Below are positions 10,471 through 22,880 of a DNA stretch of 64,000 nt, piece by piece. Positions within the stretch are counted from its first letter, which is position 1; the number at the start of each line of letters is the position of its first letter. The translations under genes were made by a program, and so were the position numbers. Location of the stretch: the NCBI RefSeq assembly GCF_009905375.1, contig NC_133650.1:61581628-61645627 (forward strand), in the 5' to 3' direction. This DNA comes from Apium graveolens (taxonomy: Eukaryota; Streptophyta; Magnoliopsida; Apiales; Apiaceae). The notes beneath the pieces are model-generated. The model was not told the origin of the DNA, did not search any database, and saw only the letters and a list, made by a program, of their open reading frames with translations.

Positions 10471-11360
10471 TATAACGACTCGTAGATTTTTATTATTTAA
10501 ATGTGTAATTATTGAGTAGTTAAATAAATAAAATATGTATATGGGTTCTGTCAGCGGGTTATTGCTTTATTATTATGTATATGTGATTACTAGTGTATGA
10601 GATTGAATTGCATGGTTAATTATTGGGTTGTATGATTTTGTTTCACTTTTAAAGTGATTTTATTACAGTTTTATTTTACATAAATATTTGGATTGTCTCT
10701 AAAATTTTTATTATGATTCTATAATTACAATAATTATTTTTGAGATTTTATAAAATTTAGAAATCAATATTTAATCAATTATTTAGCCCTGTATGATTTT
10801 CTGATTTCCTTTATTGGTAAAATCCGTATTTAATTCCAGAATTCTTCAAAAACGGTGAAATTCATATTTATTGAAGTTTGGAATATTCCGAGAATTTTAA
10901 AATTATTTTAGAAATTTTTGGCATTAATTTCACACGCGCGTTGATTCGTTTAATTGATAAAAGCTGGTATAAATCACATTTCAAAAATTATTTTAAAATT
11001 ACCAAATTTAGGGTTTTATAAATTTCAGGATATTTGTAACATTTTACGACTCTTTTCGTAATTTTCTGAATTTGTTTTAAGTGCAGCTCGATTCGTTAAA
11101 TTAGAAAAATGTGGGTTTGACGCGCAATCCAAAAATATTTTAAAAATTACGAGATTTACATTTTTATTAAATTCTGAATATTCTGGAAATTTTAAAATTA
11201 TTTTAGAATTATTTTGACTTATTTTTACCAATAAGTTATTCGTTAAAATGCAGATTCGGGTTAAAAAAAATTCAAAGCTTTAGTCGGGAAATGGGACACG
11301 TATCGAATCATTACCACAATATTGTATACGTGTGACACACTGAATTGCTGATCTTTGCTG

Positions 11361-11362
11361 TA

Positions 11363-11440
<78 letters not shown>
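11361..11440 (+). repeat. (TAA)n microsatellite in LTR1
   Basis: About 26 units. The matching place in LTR2 (18914-18967) has about 17-18 units. It lies just upstream of the CT-rich leader, near where a TATA box would be expected. Confidence 0.97.
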
Positions 11441-11442
<2 letters not shown>

Positions 11443-13233
11443 GAAAGAGGAGACCGTGTTCATCTCCTCCTTCCCCAATCTCTCCCATTTTTAATCTCAC
11501 TCTCTTGAATCTCTGCTCTCCTTCAATCTTCTCTCTTCTTCTCTGTTAATTTTCACCTTTCTCCCCCACATTCTTCTGCTATTTCCGGCGAGCACGCCGG
11601 CTGTTCATTTTCGCGGCCAAGCTCCGGTTAGTCGTTGTCTTTCCGGCGATTCCTTGTTGTGGTTGTATAATTAGTTGCATATGCGTATATATACACTTGT
11701 TATGTGTATTACTGTGTGTATAGTCCTGTGTTCCGTTGCCATCAAATTCTATTGGTTGCCGCCAATATCTTTCCAGCGAGGCAGCCAGGGTGCGCGGCGT
11801 GTGTGGGTTGTGGTCCTGTTGATTGTTATACATTTGTTGTGTTATTTTTGTTGAGTATTCGGTTTATTCGAATGCTCTATAATTGTTCGAATTAATTATT
11901 GGTATATCGCATATAGTTCAGATGAGTTTCTGTGATTTTAATGAATTTTTCCGATTGATTAAGTAATTCGGACTTGAACATTATGGCGAAACTTCGATAG
12001 GAAACCAGTACGGGTACCGTCGAAGTTATGCCGCCGTCAGCAATGAACTCGTTGAGGTGACGGATAAACGGCAATGATGAATCTTGAGCCTAATAATAAT
12101 AATATATAAATTTTATTTTAGAATATTCGAAACAAAAGTAATAGTAAATATTTAGTTTCAAGATTGTTGAGTGATGTGATTTGTTGGGACTAGAATTGTA
12201 TTGATCGTTTGATTGCATTATTGGTTGGATTGTGGTTATTAATTGATTGGGTTGACGTCGAATTGCTTCGACGGGTAGTCCGATAAATAAAGGGGACGCT
12301 GCCCGATTTCCGGGAAATTGAACTACGGGAATACGGAAGTGTATCCGATAATTATCGGGACGTCGAGCGACTATATAAATACATGTGTGTTTTATACAAA
12401 ATTTGATTGTACGATGTGATGAAATATTTTGCCAAAATCAATAACCCTGATTTCGTAAAATTACGAGTATACGTATTTTCTGGAAACAAACACCGAACCG
12501 ATTTCCGGGAATGTGAACCCTAATTGTTGTGTGTGTTATTATGATATGTATAATGAATAATTACGTGTCGGGATATATTATCGTATGGGTAGGTTGTTAG
12601 CGAGCATATGTCAAGCATACCTAGATGTCTAACATAGAGTATTTTGACTTTGTCGGTTCTAGTCGGGAAATCAAAAGTGGATGTTGGAATAAGGATAACC
12701 TAGTGGACAGTCGACGAGCTCAGTAGAGTTCCCACCGAAGAACCTGAGTGTTGAAGTCGAATCCAAGGTGATCTAGTGGTTAGACATTAAAGCCTGAGCG
12801 TCCTAGTCGGCTCAGAGTCAATAAGTAATAGTTTTAAAGCTCTGCAAGGCAAGTACCCCTGTCCATTCTTTTATGGTTCAGTATATATGAATAGTTGTTG
12901 TTTTAATCTCGTAATGGAACAGAAAAATTTTAAGTTACGTATCCCCTGTATTTTAAAATGTTGTTTAAATGTATTTTTGGGGAAAAGTAACTTCTGAAAG
13001 TACCTATCTCTAAAATGTGATTAAAAATGGAAAATAGGTTTTGAATAGTGTGTTGTGACATAATTGATTTGAACAAGAGATAGGTAAAAGTGATTTTAAA
13101 ACTGGATAAAATGAATCAGATATTGGATAATGTTGCGTAAGTGGTTAATTCGGTTGCGCGCATTACATAACCGATTAGTCCAGCATAGTTAATTAGAGAC
13201 CTAGCTAGTCTCTGCGGATCCGGTTATTTTTTG

Positions 13234-13490
13234 TGAAAGCCTCATCAGCTTTCCTAAACATTTTGTGTGATAGCCCGACCAACTATCCTAGATAATTTGT
13301 GTGGAGGCCAGATCAGCCGTCGCTAGATAACATCCAATACATATATGATTGTGATTTAGTGGTTCCCATAACGGAACAGATGATTTTGTGGTTTCAGTAA
13401 CGGAACAAGTGATTGAGGTTCCAGTAACGAAACAAATGGTTTTGGGTCCCCGTAATGGGACAATTGGTTTTATGGTTCCTGTAATGGAAT
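13234..13490 (+). repeat. Hairpin unit arrays in LTR1
   Basis: Array a (13234-13335): short units with stems GAAAGC/GCTTTC and GATAG/CTATC. Array b (13359-13490): five units, 27-29 bp apart, of the type GGTTCC-N-GTAA-CGGAAC. One unit has the stem GGTCCC/GGGAC instead of GTTCC/GGAAC, a paired change on both arms. Confidence 0.8.
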
Positions 13491-14055
13491 GGAAGGTTTG
13501 AAAATGAAAATAGCATGCTAAAATTGAACTCTGGTATTTATCCACAGCACACTACAGTTTTAATTTTGTTTTACAGAGCATGCTAGTTTGGATATCCAGT
13601 TTATACGTCTTTTACATATTTCTAACAAGTTATGAATTTTGTTCCTATAACTAATTTACTTTAAATCGTTTTTACTTGTTATTCATATAGTGGTACTGCT
13701 GAGCAATTGATTGCTCACCCTTGCAAAATGTTTTATATATGTATTGCAGATGCCTAGGGGATTCTTTCGTGATAGTCAGGGCATAGTTTGAGTTCCTTCC
13801 GTGTCACGCTCCTCTGAGGTAGTTGTGTTAGACCAAAGTGGGTCTGTTGAGTTGTTGTACTAAGATAATATTGTCAGGATTGTCTTTAGTAAGTTAGTTT
13901 TGTGAGGATTGTAACCTAAGTCATAGTTAAACCCGAAAAAGATCTTGGAAAAAGGGGTTGTGTTGATATAATAATGTTGAGTTGGATTATGTTATGTTGT
14001 TGTTATTGTTATTGATGACGTCAAATCCTGACCCCGGGGTTGATGCCGTCACAGT

Positions 14056-14067
14056 TGGTATCAGAGC
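14056..14067 (+). other. Primer binding site, tRNA-iMet
   Basis: TGGTATCAGAGC two bases after LTR1. It is complementary to the 3' end of plant initiator methionine tRNA and primes minus-strand synthesis. Confidence 0.95.
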
Positions 14068-15622
14068 TACAGGTTTGAGTCCCTGCTTTAGGTTAGGAAT
14101 ATAGTCAAAAGAGTATAGGAAGGTTTATATATATATATAGATATGAGTCAGCAACTCAATCAGAGGAGCGAGTCTATGAGTTCAGTCAAGGGTTTCGGAG
14201 GCGTAACCCTGACGTCTATTGAGTATTGGCTGGAACTACCGTAGCTTAGAGTACGTCTCCTTCGTATATGTATTATTGGTAATACCCGATAGAAATTTCT
14301 AGTTTTCCTCTCGAGAATACGAGTCTGATTTAGAGAATTCAGTTTCTGAGCAGACCTTGATGTGTTAGCTGAAGAGAAACTAACGTTATTCTCAAAAATC
14401 GCATTTTTATGTTAAGTATTGTGGCTGGACCGAGTGTGTGACCTCGGTGAGTTCAGATAATATGATAAAAGTCAGTGGCTGCTATGACGGCCAAGTTTTA
14501 TAGTGAATGTGGATCAGAATGGGGGGTGGTATCTTTGAACCTTTATACTTCTTTCTTGAAACGTATTTTGTTTCCGGAGTCATTGTTTCTTGTCATATAA
14601 GTTGCTTACTTTTCCTGTGAGAAAGTTGAGTACTCGGAGTAAGCCACTTAGGGTTCTGTTGGTTCAATTATAAATCATATTTTCTCCCACCTTATTTGTA
14701 AATCTATATTTAAATATTGTTTCTTTTCTCGGAGATTGTATCGGTTGATTGGGATAAATAATGCATATAAGTTGACCATTTATCTGTGTGACAAAAGGGT
14801 CTGGTGGGACGCCACCGAGTTATTTGTTATGAACTATGTGGTACTAAGACTGGCCATCTTATGTACTTGTATGGTTTCTCTCAGTCATACCTACATCTTC
14901 CTCACTGTTCCTTCTTATTCGATTCCCTTGATTCCTTGACTTTGAAATTTCATTTGAAGTCCCGAGGCAGTGAATTATTAGTAGCTTTTGTAATTAGACA
15001 ATCCTGGTTATTGAAAGTAAATAAGAGTTGACCGTCTGGAGGAAATAGAAGTTTTACATCGGGTTGCTAGCTATCTCAGAAATGACAATAGTAGAGAGGA
15101 TTCATGATTCGATATTGAAGGTTGCGGCATTAAAAAAGTTAACTCTGTGGAAGATGGGTCAATTGTAAGAGATAAGAAGTCGTCTTGGGAGGAATGATTG
15201 ATTGAAATTCAAACTAGTGTGTTAACCAAGTATGTGACTCTTAAGTTTAACTTGACTTACCAATTTACCCTTTTTGGGTGATGCCTAGTATAACCCGTCT
15301 AGCTTTGCGGTATATGGAATTTGTTAGTGTTGTATTTCGATGGTGCTGGAAGGTTGCTCAGTTGTTGTTATATTGAGAGGGCATGTTATAATATTTATTA
15401 CCTTTATATCCCAGTTTTCTACACTGTTGTTGATTCTGCTACTGTTATTGTTGCTAGTGTTGCTAATCTAGATATCTTTTATAAATGGATCCTAAGAATA
15501 AAGAAATGGGTGCTTTGATTGGGAAGCGTTTTCCTGAAACAGGTGCACCGTTTGAACGGTGATATTTTTGTTATACATCCTTGTTATTTTTTTCAATAAA
15601 TTCCCTGTTATATTTCAGGAAA
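14068..15622 (+). other. Untranslated leader of the chromovirus
   Basis: 1.55 kb without a domain in any frame. Its first 0.5 kb is repeated at 21610-22089. Short open frames at 14736-15031 and 15321-15518 have no recognisable content. Confidence 0.7.
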
Positions 15623-16660
15623 ATGCCACCCAAGAAAGCTACCCAGTCCAAAGAAAATAGTAGTAGTTTGGCGGAGGGTCCAGTTACAAACGAAATTCTG
15701 GACTTGTTGTGCCAGCAGCAGCAACAACAGTTGTAGTTAATCCAACAGATTCAGCAGCAACAACATCAACAAGGAGAGCTAAACCAGACTACTAGTTTTA
15801 AATCTTTTCAGTCTGTTAAGCCCCCGGAGTTCAAGGGCGAAGTGGATCTTGTTGTTGCTGGAAATTGGCTTAAGGAAATGGAAAAGGCATTTACCCTCAC
15901 GCAAGTAGGTGATGATCTTAAAACCGATTATGTAGTTATTTTCTTAAGAATGAAGCAAATTATTGGTGGGAATCCACTCGAGCGTTGAAAGGAGAAGGCC
16001 CTGTTTCTTGGATAAGATTTACAAAATTATTCTTGGAGAAGTATTTTCCCGATGGTTTAAGGAATCAGTTGGAAGTTGAGTTTCTAGAATTAAAGCAAGG
16101 TGAAAGAAGTGTGTTGGAGTATGAGGCCATGTTTACAAAGTTGGCCTGATTGGTTCCTGCGTATGTAAGTACGGAGATTCAGAAATCAAGGATGTTTCAA
16201 CAAGGGTTGACACCTGAAATTCGCAGAGGAGTGGTGGCATTGCAACTCAAGACATACTCCTCTATGGTTTAGACCGCCCTGGTAATAGAAGGTGACCAGA
16301 AGTTGGCTGTTAAGGAAAAGAATGATAAGAAAAGGAAGTCTTTTGGTGCTATGGACAAGGCAGATAAAGAAGAATCTAGTCAAGAAATGCGGAATCAGTT
16401 TGGCCGAAGCAGGAGTAAGAGTTTCCGGAGACAGAGTTTCTCTCAGGCTAGGTCTAGTGCTACTTCAGGTTCTTCAACTTCAACCCAGTCAGTCAAGTCA
16501 GCAGTGGATTGCAAGTTCTGTGACAGGAGACACAGTGGTTCCTGCAAAAAAAATGTGCAATGTTTCAAGTGTGGACATAGGGGTCATTATGCATCGGAAT
16601 GTAATCCAGAAAATCTAGGATTTACGTGTCACAATTGTGGAAGGTTGGGCATATTGTAAG
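15623..16660 (+). pseudogene. Chromovirus gag with zinc knuckle
   Basis: ATG at 15623 (MPPKKATQSKENSSS), a Gln-rich run, FKSFQSVKPPEFKGEVD and a retrotransposon gag core (TKLFLEKYFPDGLRNQLEVE, LKQGERSVLEYEAMFTKL). Then come a basic Ser/Arg tail and the zinc knuckle CFKCGHRGHYASEC at 16561-16602, with a second knuckle starting CHNCGR and cut by a shift. It binds and packages element RNA. Stops at 15734 (TAG), 16147 (TGA) and 16270 (TAG), plus frame changes near 15955 and 16640, make it a pseudogene. The knuckle itself keeps the C-C-H-C pattern. Confidence 0.88.
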
Positions 16661-18010
16661 GAGTTGTAGAATGGTTATTCAAGAAACTTCATCCCAAGGG
16701 CCAACATCCAGCACAGCTGGAGGCAGAATTTTCAAAAGGACCAAGAGATCGAGCATTTAGAAGTTGGACGTAGTTGCAGTTGATCTGAAACCCCTCGAGC
16801 TAGAAGAGTTTAATGTGATTTTAGGATCTGGTTGGTTGTCCAATAGTATGGCAATGAGTGGTTTTAGAAGAAGCGAAGTATAAAGTGAACAGAATCCAAT
16901 AGTAAGGCAAGTTTCTGGATGCAGAAGCAATATAAGAAGTTCTTCCAATCATGCGATAAAAGGAGTAATAAGCTAAGGATATAAGGTAGATCCACCATGA
17001 GTAAATATGCGAAGAAGAAAATACTTAAGCTGGAGGAAGTTTGAATAATAAATAAATGCCCAAGAGTCTCTCTGGAGGCCGGTGGAATGAAATAATTAGT
17101 TCAATAATGGTAAAAGTTACTAGAAAGGGAAATGAGCTTACCAGATATAGTTCCTTGGGCTGCACCAGTGATGTTGTTTGAGAAAAAGAATGAAATTATG
17201 AGATTGTGTCCTGATTATCGGGAGTTTAACAAAATGACGAATAAAAACAAATAACTTCTATTAAGAATTGATTACTTATGTGACCTAATTCAAGGAATGT
17301 GTAATTTCTCGGGAATTTACTTAAGATCCAGCCTGAGGACATATCATAGATTGCGATTAGAATGAGTTATGAGCGTGGCAAGTTTGGTGATGTCATGTGG
17401 AGTAACAAGTGTATAAGTCGTCTATAAGGATTTAAAGAACGTAGTGTATAAGGAGTATTTGGATAAGCAAATTGTATTTATTGATAGCATCCTCAGCTAT
17501 TCGAAGATTAAGAAAGTCTGTGTGGAATGCTTAAGGATTTCCCTACAAAGATTGGAAAGGAAGCGGCTTGGGATAGACAAAGAAAGAAGGCGAACTTGCA
17601 TTAAAAGAGTGTGAATATAAAAATAGGATCGTTGGTATTAACAAAAGATTCACCTTGACAGAGATTGGTTGAGTTCGAATAAAAGGGACAAGTAGAGTCC
17701 TAAATATATGGAACCGTTCGAGGTATTGAGAAATATAGGTAAAAGTTGCTCATGAGTTGATCTTACCGTTGCAGTTACAGTATATATCATATGTTCCACT
17801 TATCAATATCCAAAACGATGTGTTCCTGATTCAAACCAAGTCGCCCTAGCTCGTTGAGAGCGAGTTTCTAGGAATGAGCTATATGTGTAGTAAGTATGCT
17901 TTCCGTAAATCCGCTGGTAAAAGAGTCAAGTTGAAAATTAGAGTCAGATATGCTTGACAAATATCCTCACTTATTTAGTTAAACCAGATTCTGAGGACAG
18001 AATCTTTTTA
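16661..18010 (+). pseudogene. Deleted chromovirus pol remnants
   Basis: Pieces in order: protease end (VVAVDLKPLELEEFNVILG near 16769-16828), RT start ([18 protein letters not shown] near 17198-17252), weaker RT traces to about 17500, and an integrase C-terminal trace (PKYMEPFEVLRNIG near 17699-17740). That is about 1.35 kb where a complete chromovirus pol needs roughly 3 kb or more. The YVDD catalytic box and the integrase core are absent. The copy could not have mobilised itself. Whether it moved in trans or decayed later cannot be told from this copy alone. Confidence 0.75.
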
Positions 18011-18022
18011 AGGGGGGAAGGA
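18011..18022 (+). other. Polypurine tract of the chromovirus
   Basis: AGGGGGGAAGGA immediately upstream of LTR2. Confidence 0.85.
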
Positions 18023-18914
18023 TATAACGACTCGTAGATTTTTATTATTTAAATGTGTAATTATTGAGTAGTTAAATAAATAAAATATGTATATAGGTTC
18101 TGTCAGCAGGTTATTATTTTATTATTATGTATATGTGATTACTAGTGTATGTGATTGAATTGCATGGTTAATTATTGGGTTGTATGATTTCGTTTCGCTT
18201 TTAAAAGTGATTTTATTACAGTTTTAGTTTTCATAAATATTTGGATTTTCTACAAAATTATTTTTATGATTTTATAATTACAATAATTATTTTTGAGATT
18301 TTTTAAAATTTAGAAATCAATATTTCATCAATTATTTAGCCCTGTATGATTTTCTGATTTTCTTTATTGGTAAAATCCGTATTTAATTCCAGAATTCTTC
18401 AAAAATTGTGAAATTCATATTTATTGAAGTTTGGAATATTTCGAGAATTTTAAAATTACTTTGGAATTTTTTAGGATTAATTTCACCCGCGCGATGAATC
18501 ATTTAATTGATAAAAGCAGGTATAAATCACGTTTCAAAAATTATTTTAAAATTACAAAATTTATGTTTTTATAAATTTCGGGATATTTATAACAATTTAA
18601 AACTATTTTCGTAATCTTCTGAATTTGTTTTAAGTCCAGCTCGATTCTTTAAATTGGAAAAATGTGGGTTTGACGCTCAATCCAAAAATGTTATAAAAAT
18701 TACGAGATTTACATTTTTATTAAATTCTGAATATTTTGGAAATTTTAAAATTATTTTAGAATTATTTTGAATTATTTTTACCCATAAGCTATTCATTAAA
18801 ATGCAGATTCGGGTTAAAAAATTTCAGAGCTTTAGTCTGGAAATAGGACACGTATCGAATTATTACCACAATATTGTATACGTGTGGCACACTGAATTGC
18901 CTATCTTTGATGCA

Positions 18915-18970
<56 letters not shown>

Positions 18971-21595
18971 TAAAATAGAAAGAGGAGACTGTATTTATCT
19001 CCTCCTTCCCCAATCTCTCTCATTTTTAATCTCTCTCTCTTGAATCTCTGCTCTCCCTCAATCTTCTCTCTCCTTCTCTGTTAATTTTCATCTTTTCCCC
19101 CATTCTTCTGCTATTTCCGGCGAGCACGCCGGCTGTTTCATTTTCACGGCCGAGCTCCGGTTAGTCGCTGTCTTCCCGGTGATTCCTTGTTGTGGTTGTA
19201 TAATTAGTTGCATATGTGTATATATATACACTTGTTGTATGTATTACTGTGTGTGTAGTCCTGTGTTCCGTTGCCATTTGATTCTATTGGTTGCCGCCAA
19301 TATCTTTCCGGCGAGGCAGCCAGGGTTCGCGGCGCGTGTGGACTGCGGTCCTGTTGATTGTTATACTTTTGCTGTGTTGTTTTTATTCAGTATTCGATTT
19401 ATTCGAATGCTCTATAATTGTTCGAATTAATTATTGTTATATCTCCTATAGTTCAGATGAGTTTCTGTGATTTTAATGAATTTTTGCGATTGATTAAGTA
19501 ATTCGGACTTAAACTTTTTGGCGAAACTTCAACAGCAAACCCGACGGGTACCGTCGAAGTTATGCCGCCGTCAACAATGAACTCGTTGAGCTGACGGATA
19601 AACAACAATGATGAATCTTGAGCCTAATAATAATAATATATAAATTTTATTTTAGAATATTTGAAACAAAAGTAATAGTAAATATTTAGTTTCGAGATTG
19701 TTGAGTGATGTGATTGGTTGGGACTAGAATTGTATTGATCATTTGACTGCATTATTGGTTGGATTGTGGTTATTAATTGATTGGGTTGATGTCGAATTGC
19801 TTCGACGGGTAGTCCGATAAATAAAGGGGACGCTGCCCGATTTCCGGGAAATTGAACTACGGGAATACGGAAGCGTATCCGATGATTATCTGGACGTCGA
19901 GCGACTAAATAAATACATGTGTGTTTTATATGAAATTTGATTGTACGATGTGATGAAATATTTTGCCAAAATCAACAACCCTGATTTCATAAAATACGAG
20001 TATATGTATTTTCTGGAAACAAACACCGAACAGATTTCCGGGAACGTGGACCCTAATTGTTGTGTGTGTTATTATGATATGAATAATGAATAATTACGAG
20101 TCGACATATATTATTGTTTGTGTAGATTGTTAGCGAGGATTTGTCAAGCATACCTAGATGTCTAACATAGAGTATTTCGACTCTATAGGTTCTAGTCGGG
20201 AAACCGAAAGTGGATGTTGGAATAAGGATAACCTAGTGGACAATCGACGAGCTCAGTAGGGTTTCCACCGAAGAACCTGAGTGTTGAAGTCGAATCCAAG
20301 GTGATCGAGTGGTTAGACGTTAAAGCCTGAGCGTCCGAGTCGGCTCACAATCGATCAATAATAGTTGTAAAGCTCTGCAAGGCAAGTACCCCTGTCCATT
20401 CTTTTATGGTTCAGTATATATGAATAGCTGTTATTTTAATCTCGTAATGGAACCGAAATGTTTTAAGTTACGTATCCCCTGTATTTTAAAATGTTGTTTA
20501 AATATATTTTTGGAGAAAAGTAACTTCTGAAAGTACCTATCTTTAAAATATGATTAAAAATGGAAAAGAGGTTTTGAATAGTGTGTTGTGACATAATTGA
20601 TTTTAACAAGAGTTAGGTAAAAGTGATTTTAAAACTGGATAAATCGAATCAGATATTGGATAACGTTGCGTAAGTGGCTAATTCGGTTATGCGCATTACA
20701 TAACCGATTAGTCCGGTATAGTTAATCAGAGACCTAGCTAGTCTCTGCGGATCCGGTTATTTTCTGTGAAATCCCGATCAGCTTTCCTAAACATTTTGTG
20801 TGATAGCCCGGCCAACTATCCTAGATAATTTTTCTGGAGGCCTGATCAGAGTTCCCTAGATAACATCTAATACATATCTGATTGTGATTTAGTGGTTCCC
20901 GTAACGGAACAGATGATTTTGTGGTTCTAGTAACAGAACAAGTGATTGAGGTTCCAGTAACGGAACAAATGGTTTTGGGTCCCCGTAAGGGGATAAATGG
21001 TTTTATGGTTCCTGTAATGGAATGGAAGGTTTAAAAATGAAAATAGCATGCTAAAATTGAACTCTGGTATTTATGCACAACACACGACTGTTGATTTTGT
21101 TTTACAGAGCATGCTAGATTTGATATCCAGTTTATACCTCTTTTACATATTTCTAACAAGTTATGAATTTTGTTCCTATAACTGCTTTACTTTAAATTGT
21201 TTTTACTTGTTATTCATATAGTGGTACTGCTAAGCAATTGATTGCTCACCCTTGCAGAATGTTTTATATATGTATTGCAGATGCCTAGGAGATTCTTCCG
21301 TGATAGTCAGGGCAAAGTTCCAGTTCCTTCCGTGTCAGGCTCCTTTGAGGTAGTTGTGTTAGACCAAAGTGGGTCTGTTGAGAGTTTTGTACTAAGATAG
21401 TATTGTCAGGATTGTCTTTAGTAAGTTGGTTTTATGATGATTGTAACCTAAGTTATACTTAAACCAGGAAAAGATCTTGGAAAAAGGGGTTGTGTTTATA
21501 TAATAATGTTGAGTTGGATTATGTTATGTTGTTATTATTGTTATTGATGACGTCAACTCCAGACCCCAGGGTTGAGGCCGTCACAATTGGTATCA
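18023..21595 (+). repeat. Chromovirus LTR2 (3573 bp)
   Basis: Aligns with 10471-14053. It carries the same landmarks: (TAA)n at 18914-18967, CT-rich leader at about 19000-19110, hairpin arrays at 20765-20865 and 20892-21025. It ends GAGGCCGTCACA. Confidence 0.92.
20765..21025 (+). repeat. Hairpin unit arrays in LTR2
   Basis: Counterpart of 13234-13490. The first array-b unit (GGTTCCCGTAACGGAAC) is a cleaner stem than in LTR1. The GTCCCC unit pairs with GGGGA. Confidence 0.8.
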
Positions 21596-21597
21596 GA

Positions 21598-21609
21598 GCT
21601 ACAGGTTTG
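21598..21609 (+). other. Second primer binding site after LTR2
   Basis: TGGTATCAGAGC again. A PBS after the right-hand LTR shows that LTR2 also served as the 5' LTR of a following unit. Confidence 0.93.
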
Positions 21610-22089
21610 AGTCCCTGATTTAGGTTAGGAATAGAGTCAAAAGACTATAGGAAGGTTTATACGTATATATATAGATGTGAGTCAGCAACTCAATCAGAGG
21701 AGCGAGTCTATGAGTTCAGTCAAGGGTTTCGGAGGCGTAACCCTGACGTCTATTGAGTATTGGCTGGAACTACCCTAGCTTAGAGTACGTCTCCTTCGTA
21801 TATGTATTATTTGTAATACCCGATAGAAATTTCTAGTTTTCTTCTCGAGAATACGAGTCAGAGTTAGAGAATTCAGTTTCTGAGCGGACCTTGATGTGTC
21901 AGCCGAAGAGAAATCAACATTATTCTTAAAAATTGCATTTTTTATGTTAAGTATTGTGGTTAGACCGAGTGTGTGACCTTGGTGAGTTCGGATAGTATTA
22001 TAAAAGTCAGTTGCTGCTATGACAGCCAAGTTTCATAGTGAATGTGGATCAGAACGGGGGTGGTATCTTTGAACCCTTATACTTCTTTC
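21610..22089 (+). repeat. Truncated second copy of the chromovirus leader
   Basis: Parallels 14068-14555. The match ends after ACTTCTTTC at 22089. The next bases (AAGTTTGATGATGAG) are Athila RNase H. In the first copy the same string continues TTGAAACG. Confidence 0.9.
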
Positions 22090-22880
22090 AAGTTTGATGA
22101 TGAGTGCCTTGCTGCTTTTCAGACATTGAAGAAGAGTTTAATCACGGCACCGGTCAAAACTGTACCTGATTGGAATGAACCTTTTGAGATGATGTGCGAT
22201 GCAAGTAACTATGCAGTTCGAGCAGTTCTTTGGCAGAGGAAGAACAATATATTTCATGTGGTCTACTACGCTAGTAAGACCCTAAATGGTGCTCAACTGA
22301 ATTATACTACTACAGAGAAAGAAATTTTGGCTATTGTCAATTATTATGAGAAATCTCAATCTTATCTACTTGGGACTAAGGTGACAGTTTTCACTGTTCA
22401 TGCTGTAACTCGATATCTAGTCTCAAAGAAGGACTCGAAGCCTAGATTGATTAGATGGGTTCTTTTGCTTCAAGAATTTAAACTAGAGATCAAGGACAGA
22501 AAGGGGACTGATAATCAAGTCACTGATCATCTCTCGCGTTTAGAGAATCCTAATGCTACTTCATTGGATAAGACATTGATAAATGAATCTTTTCCCGAGG
22601 AGCAACTGTTTGGAGTGCAAGAAGAAGAACCGTTGTTTGCAGATATTGTGAACTACCTTGTGAGTAATATCATGCCTCCCGACTTATCTTCTGCTCAAAG
22701 GAAGAAGTTTTTACATGAAGTGAAGTGGTATATGTGGGATGAGCCATTTCTTTTTTGTCAAGGAGCTGACCAAATCATCAGGAGATGTATTCCTTACAGC
22801 GAAACGGGGGGGGGGAGATCTTGTGAGATTTCCACTCAACGGCATATGGAGGACATTATGGTGGAGAAAAGACAGTAGCT
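22090..22880 (+). pseudogene. Athila RT end and RNase H, linker to integrase
   Basis: Opens at [20 protein letters not shown] and has [47 protein letters not shown] and [20 protein letters not shown]. These are the Gypsy RNase H domain and connection. The C-terminal catalytic His/Asp region reads TVHAV where the family has TDHAA, so a catalytic Asp is Val. The fusion with the chromovirus leader at 22089 supplies an accidental upstream ATG (22042). A run of ten G at 22805-22814 shifts the frame at the start of integrase. Confidence 0.9.

Larger units (their letters stand above)
10471..14053 (+). repeat. Chromovirus LTR1 (3583 bp)
   Basis: Starts TATAACGACTCG and ends GATGCCGTCACA, directly before the PBS. 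It aligns end to end with 18023-21595, with an estimated few percent difference by eye. It contains a (TAA)n microsatellite (11361-11440), a CT-rich leader (11456-11575) and two hairpin arrays (13234-13335 and 13359-13490). The first two bases are TA in both copies rather than the canonical TG. Confidence 0.92.
10471..22089 (+). mobile_element. Nested chromovirus-like Gypsy element, tandem LTR-internal-LTR-leader
   Basis: LTR1 10471-14053, internal 14054-18022, LTR2 18023-21595, then a second copy of the internal leader 21596-22089, which ends abruptly in Athila RNase H. A single insertion should end at LTR2. The extra leader means a tandem product (three-LTR type) that later lost its distal part. 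A PBS follows both LTRs. The interior is about 4.0 kb, against at least 4.5-5 kb expected for a complete element, with pol mostly deleted. The long LTRs and gag type suggest a Tekay/Del-like chromovirus, but lineage cannot be fixed without RT. Confidence 0.85.

Noticed and set aside
11261..11500. Poly-Ile and poly-Asn proteins over the (TAA)n tracts (also 18789-19043)
   Set aside because: They are only translations of the microsatellite.
12755..12790. tRNA gene (B-box-like AAGTCGAATCC)
   Set aside because: No A-box, no cloverleaf and no acceptor stem. The string recurs in LTR2.
10471..21595. Two 3.6-kb blocks as separate solo LTRs
   Set aside because: Gag and pol remnants, a PBS and a PPT lie between them in correct order.
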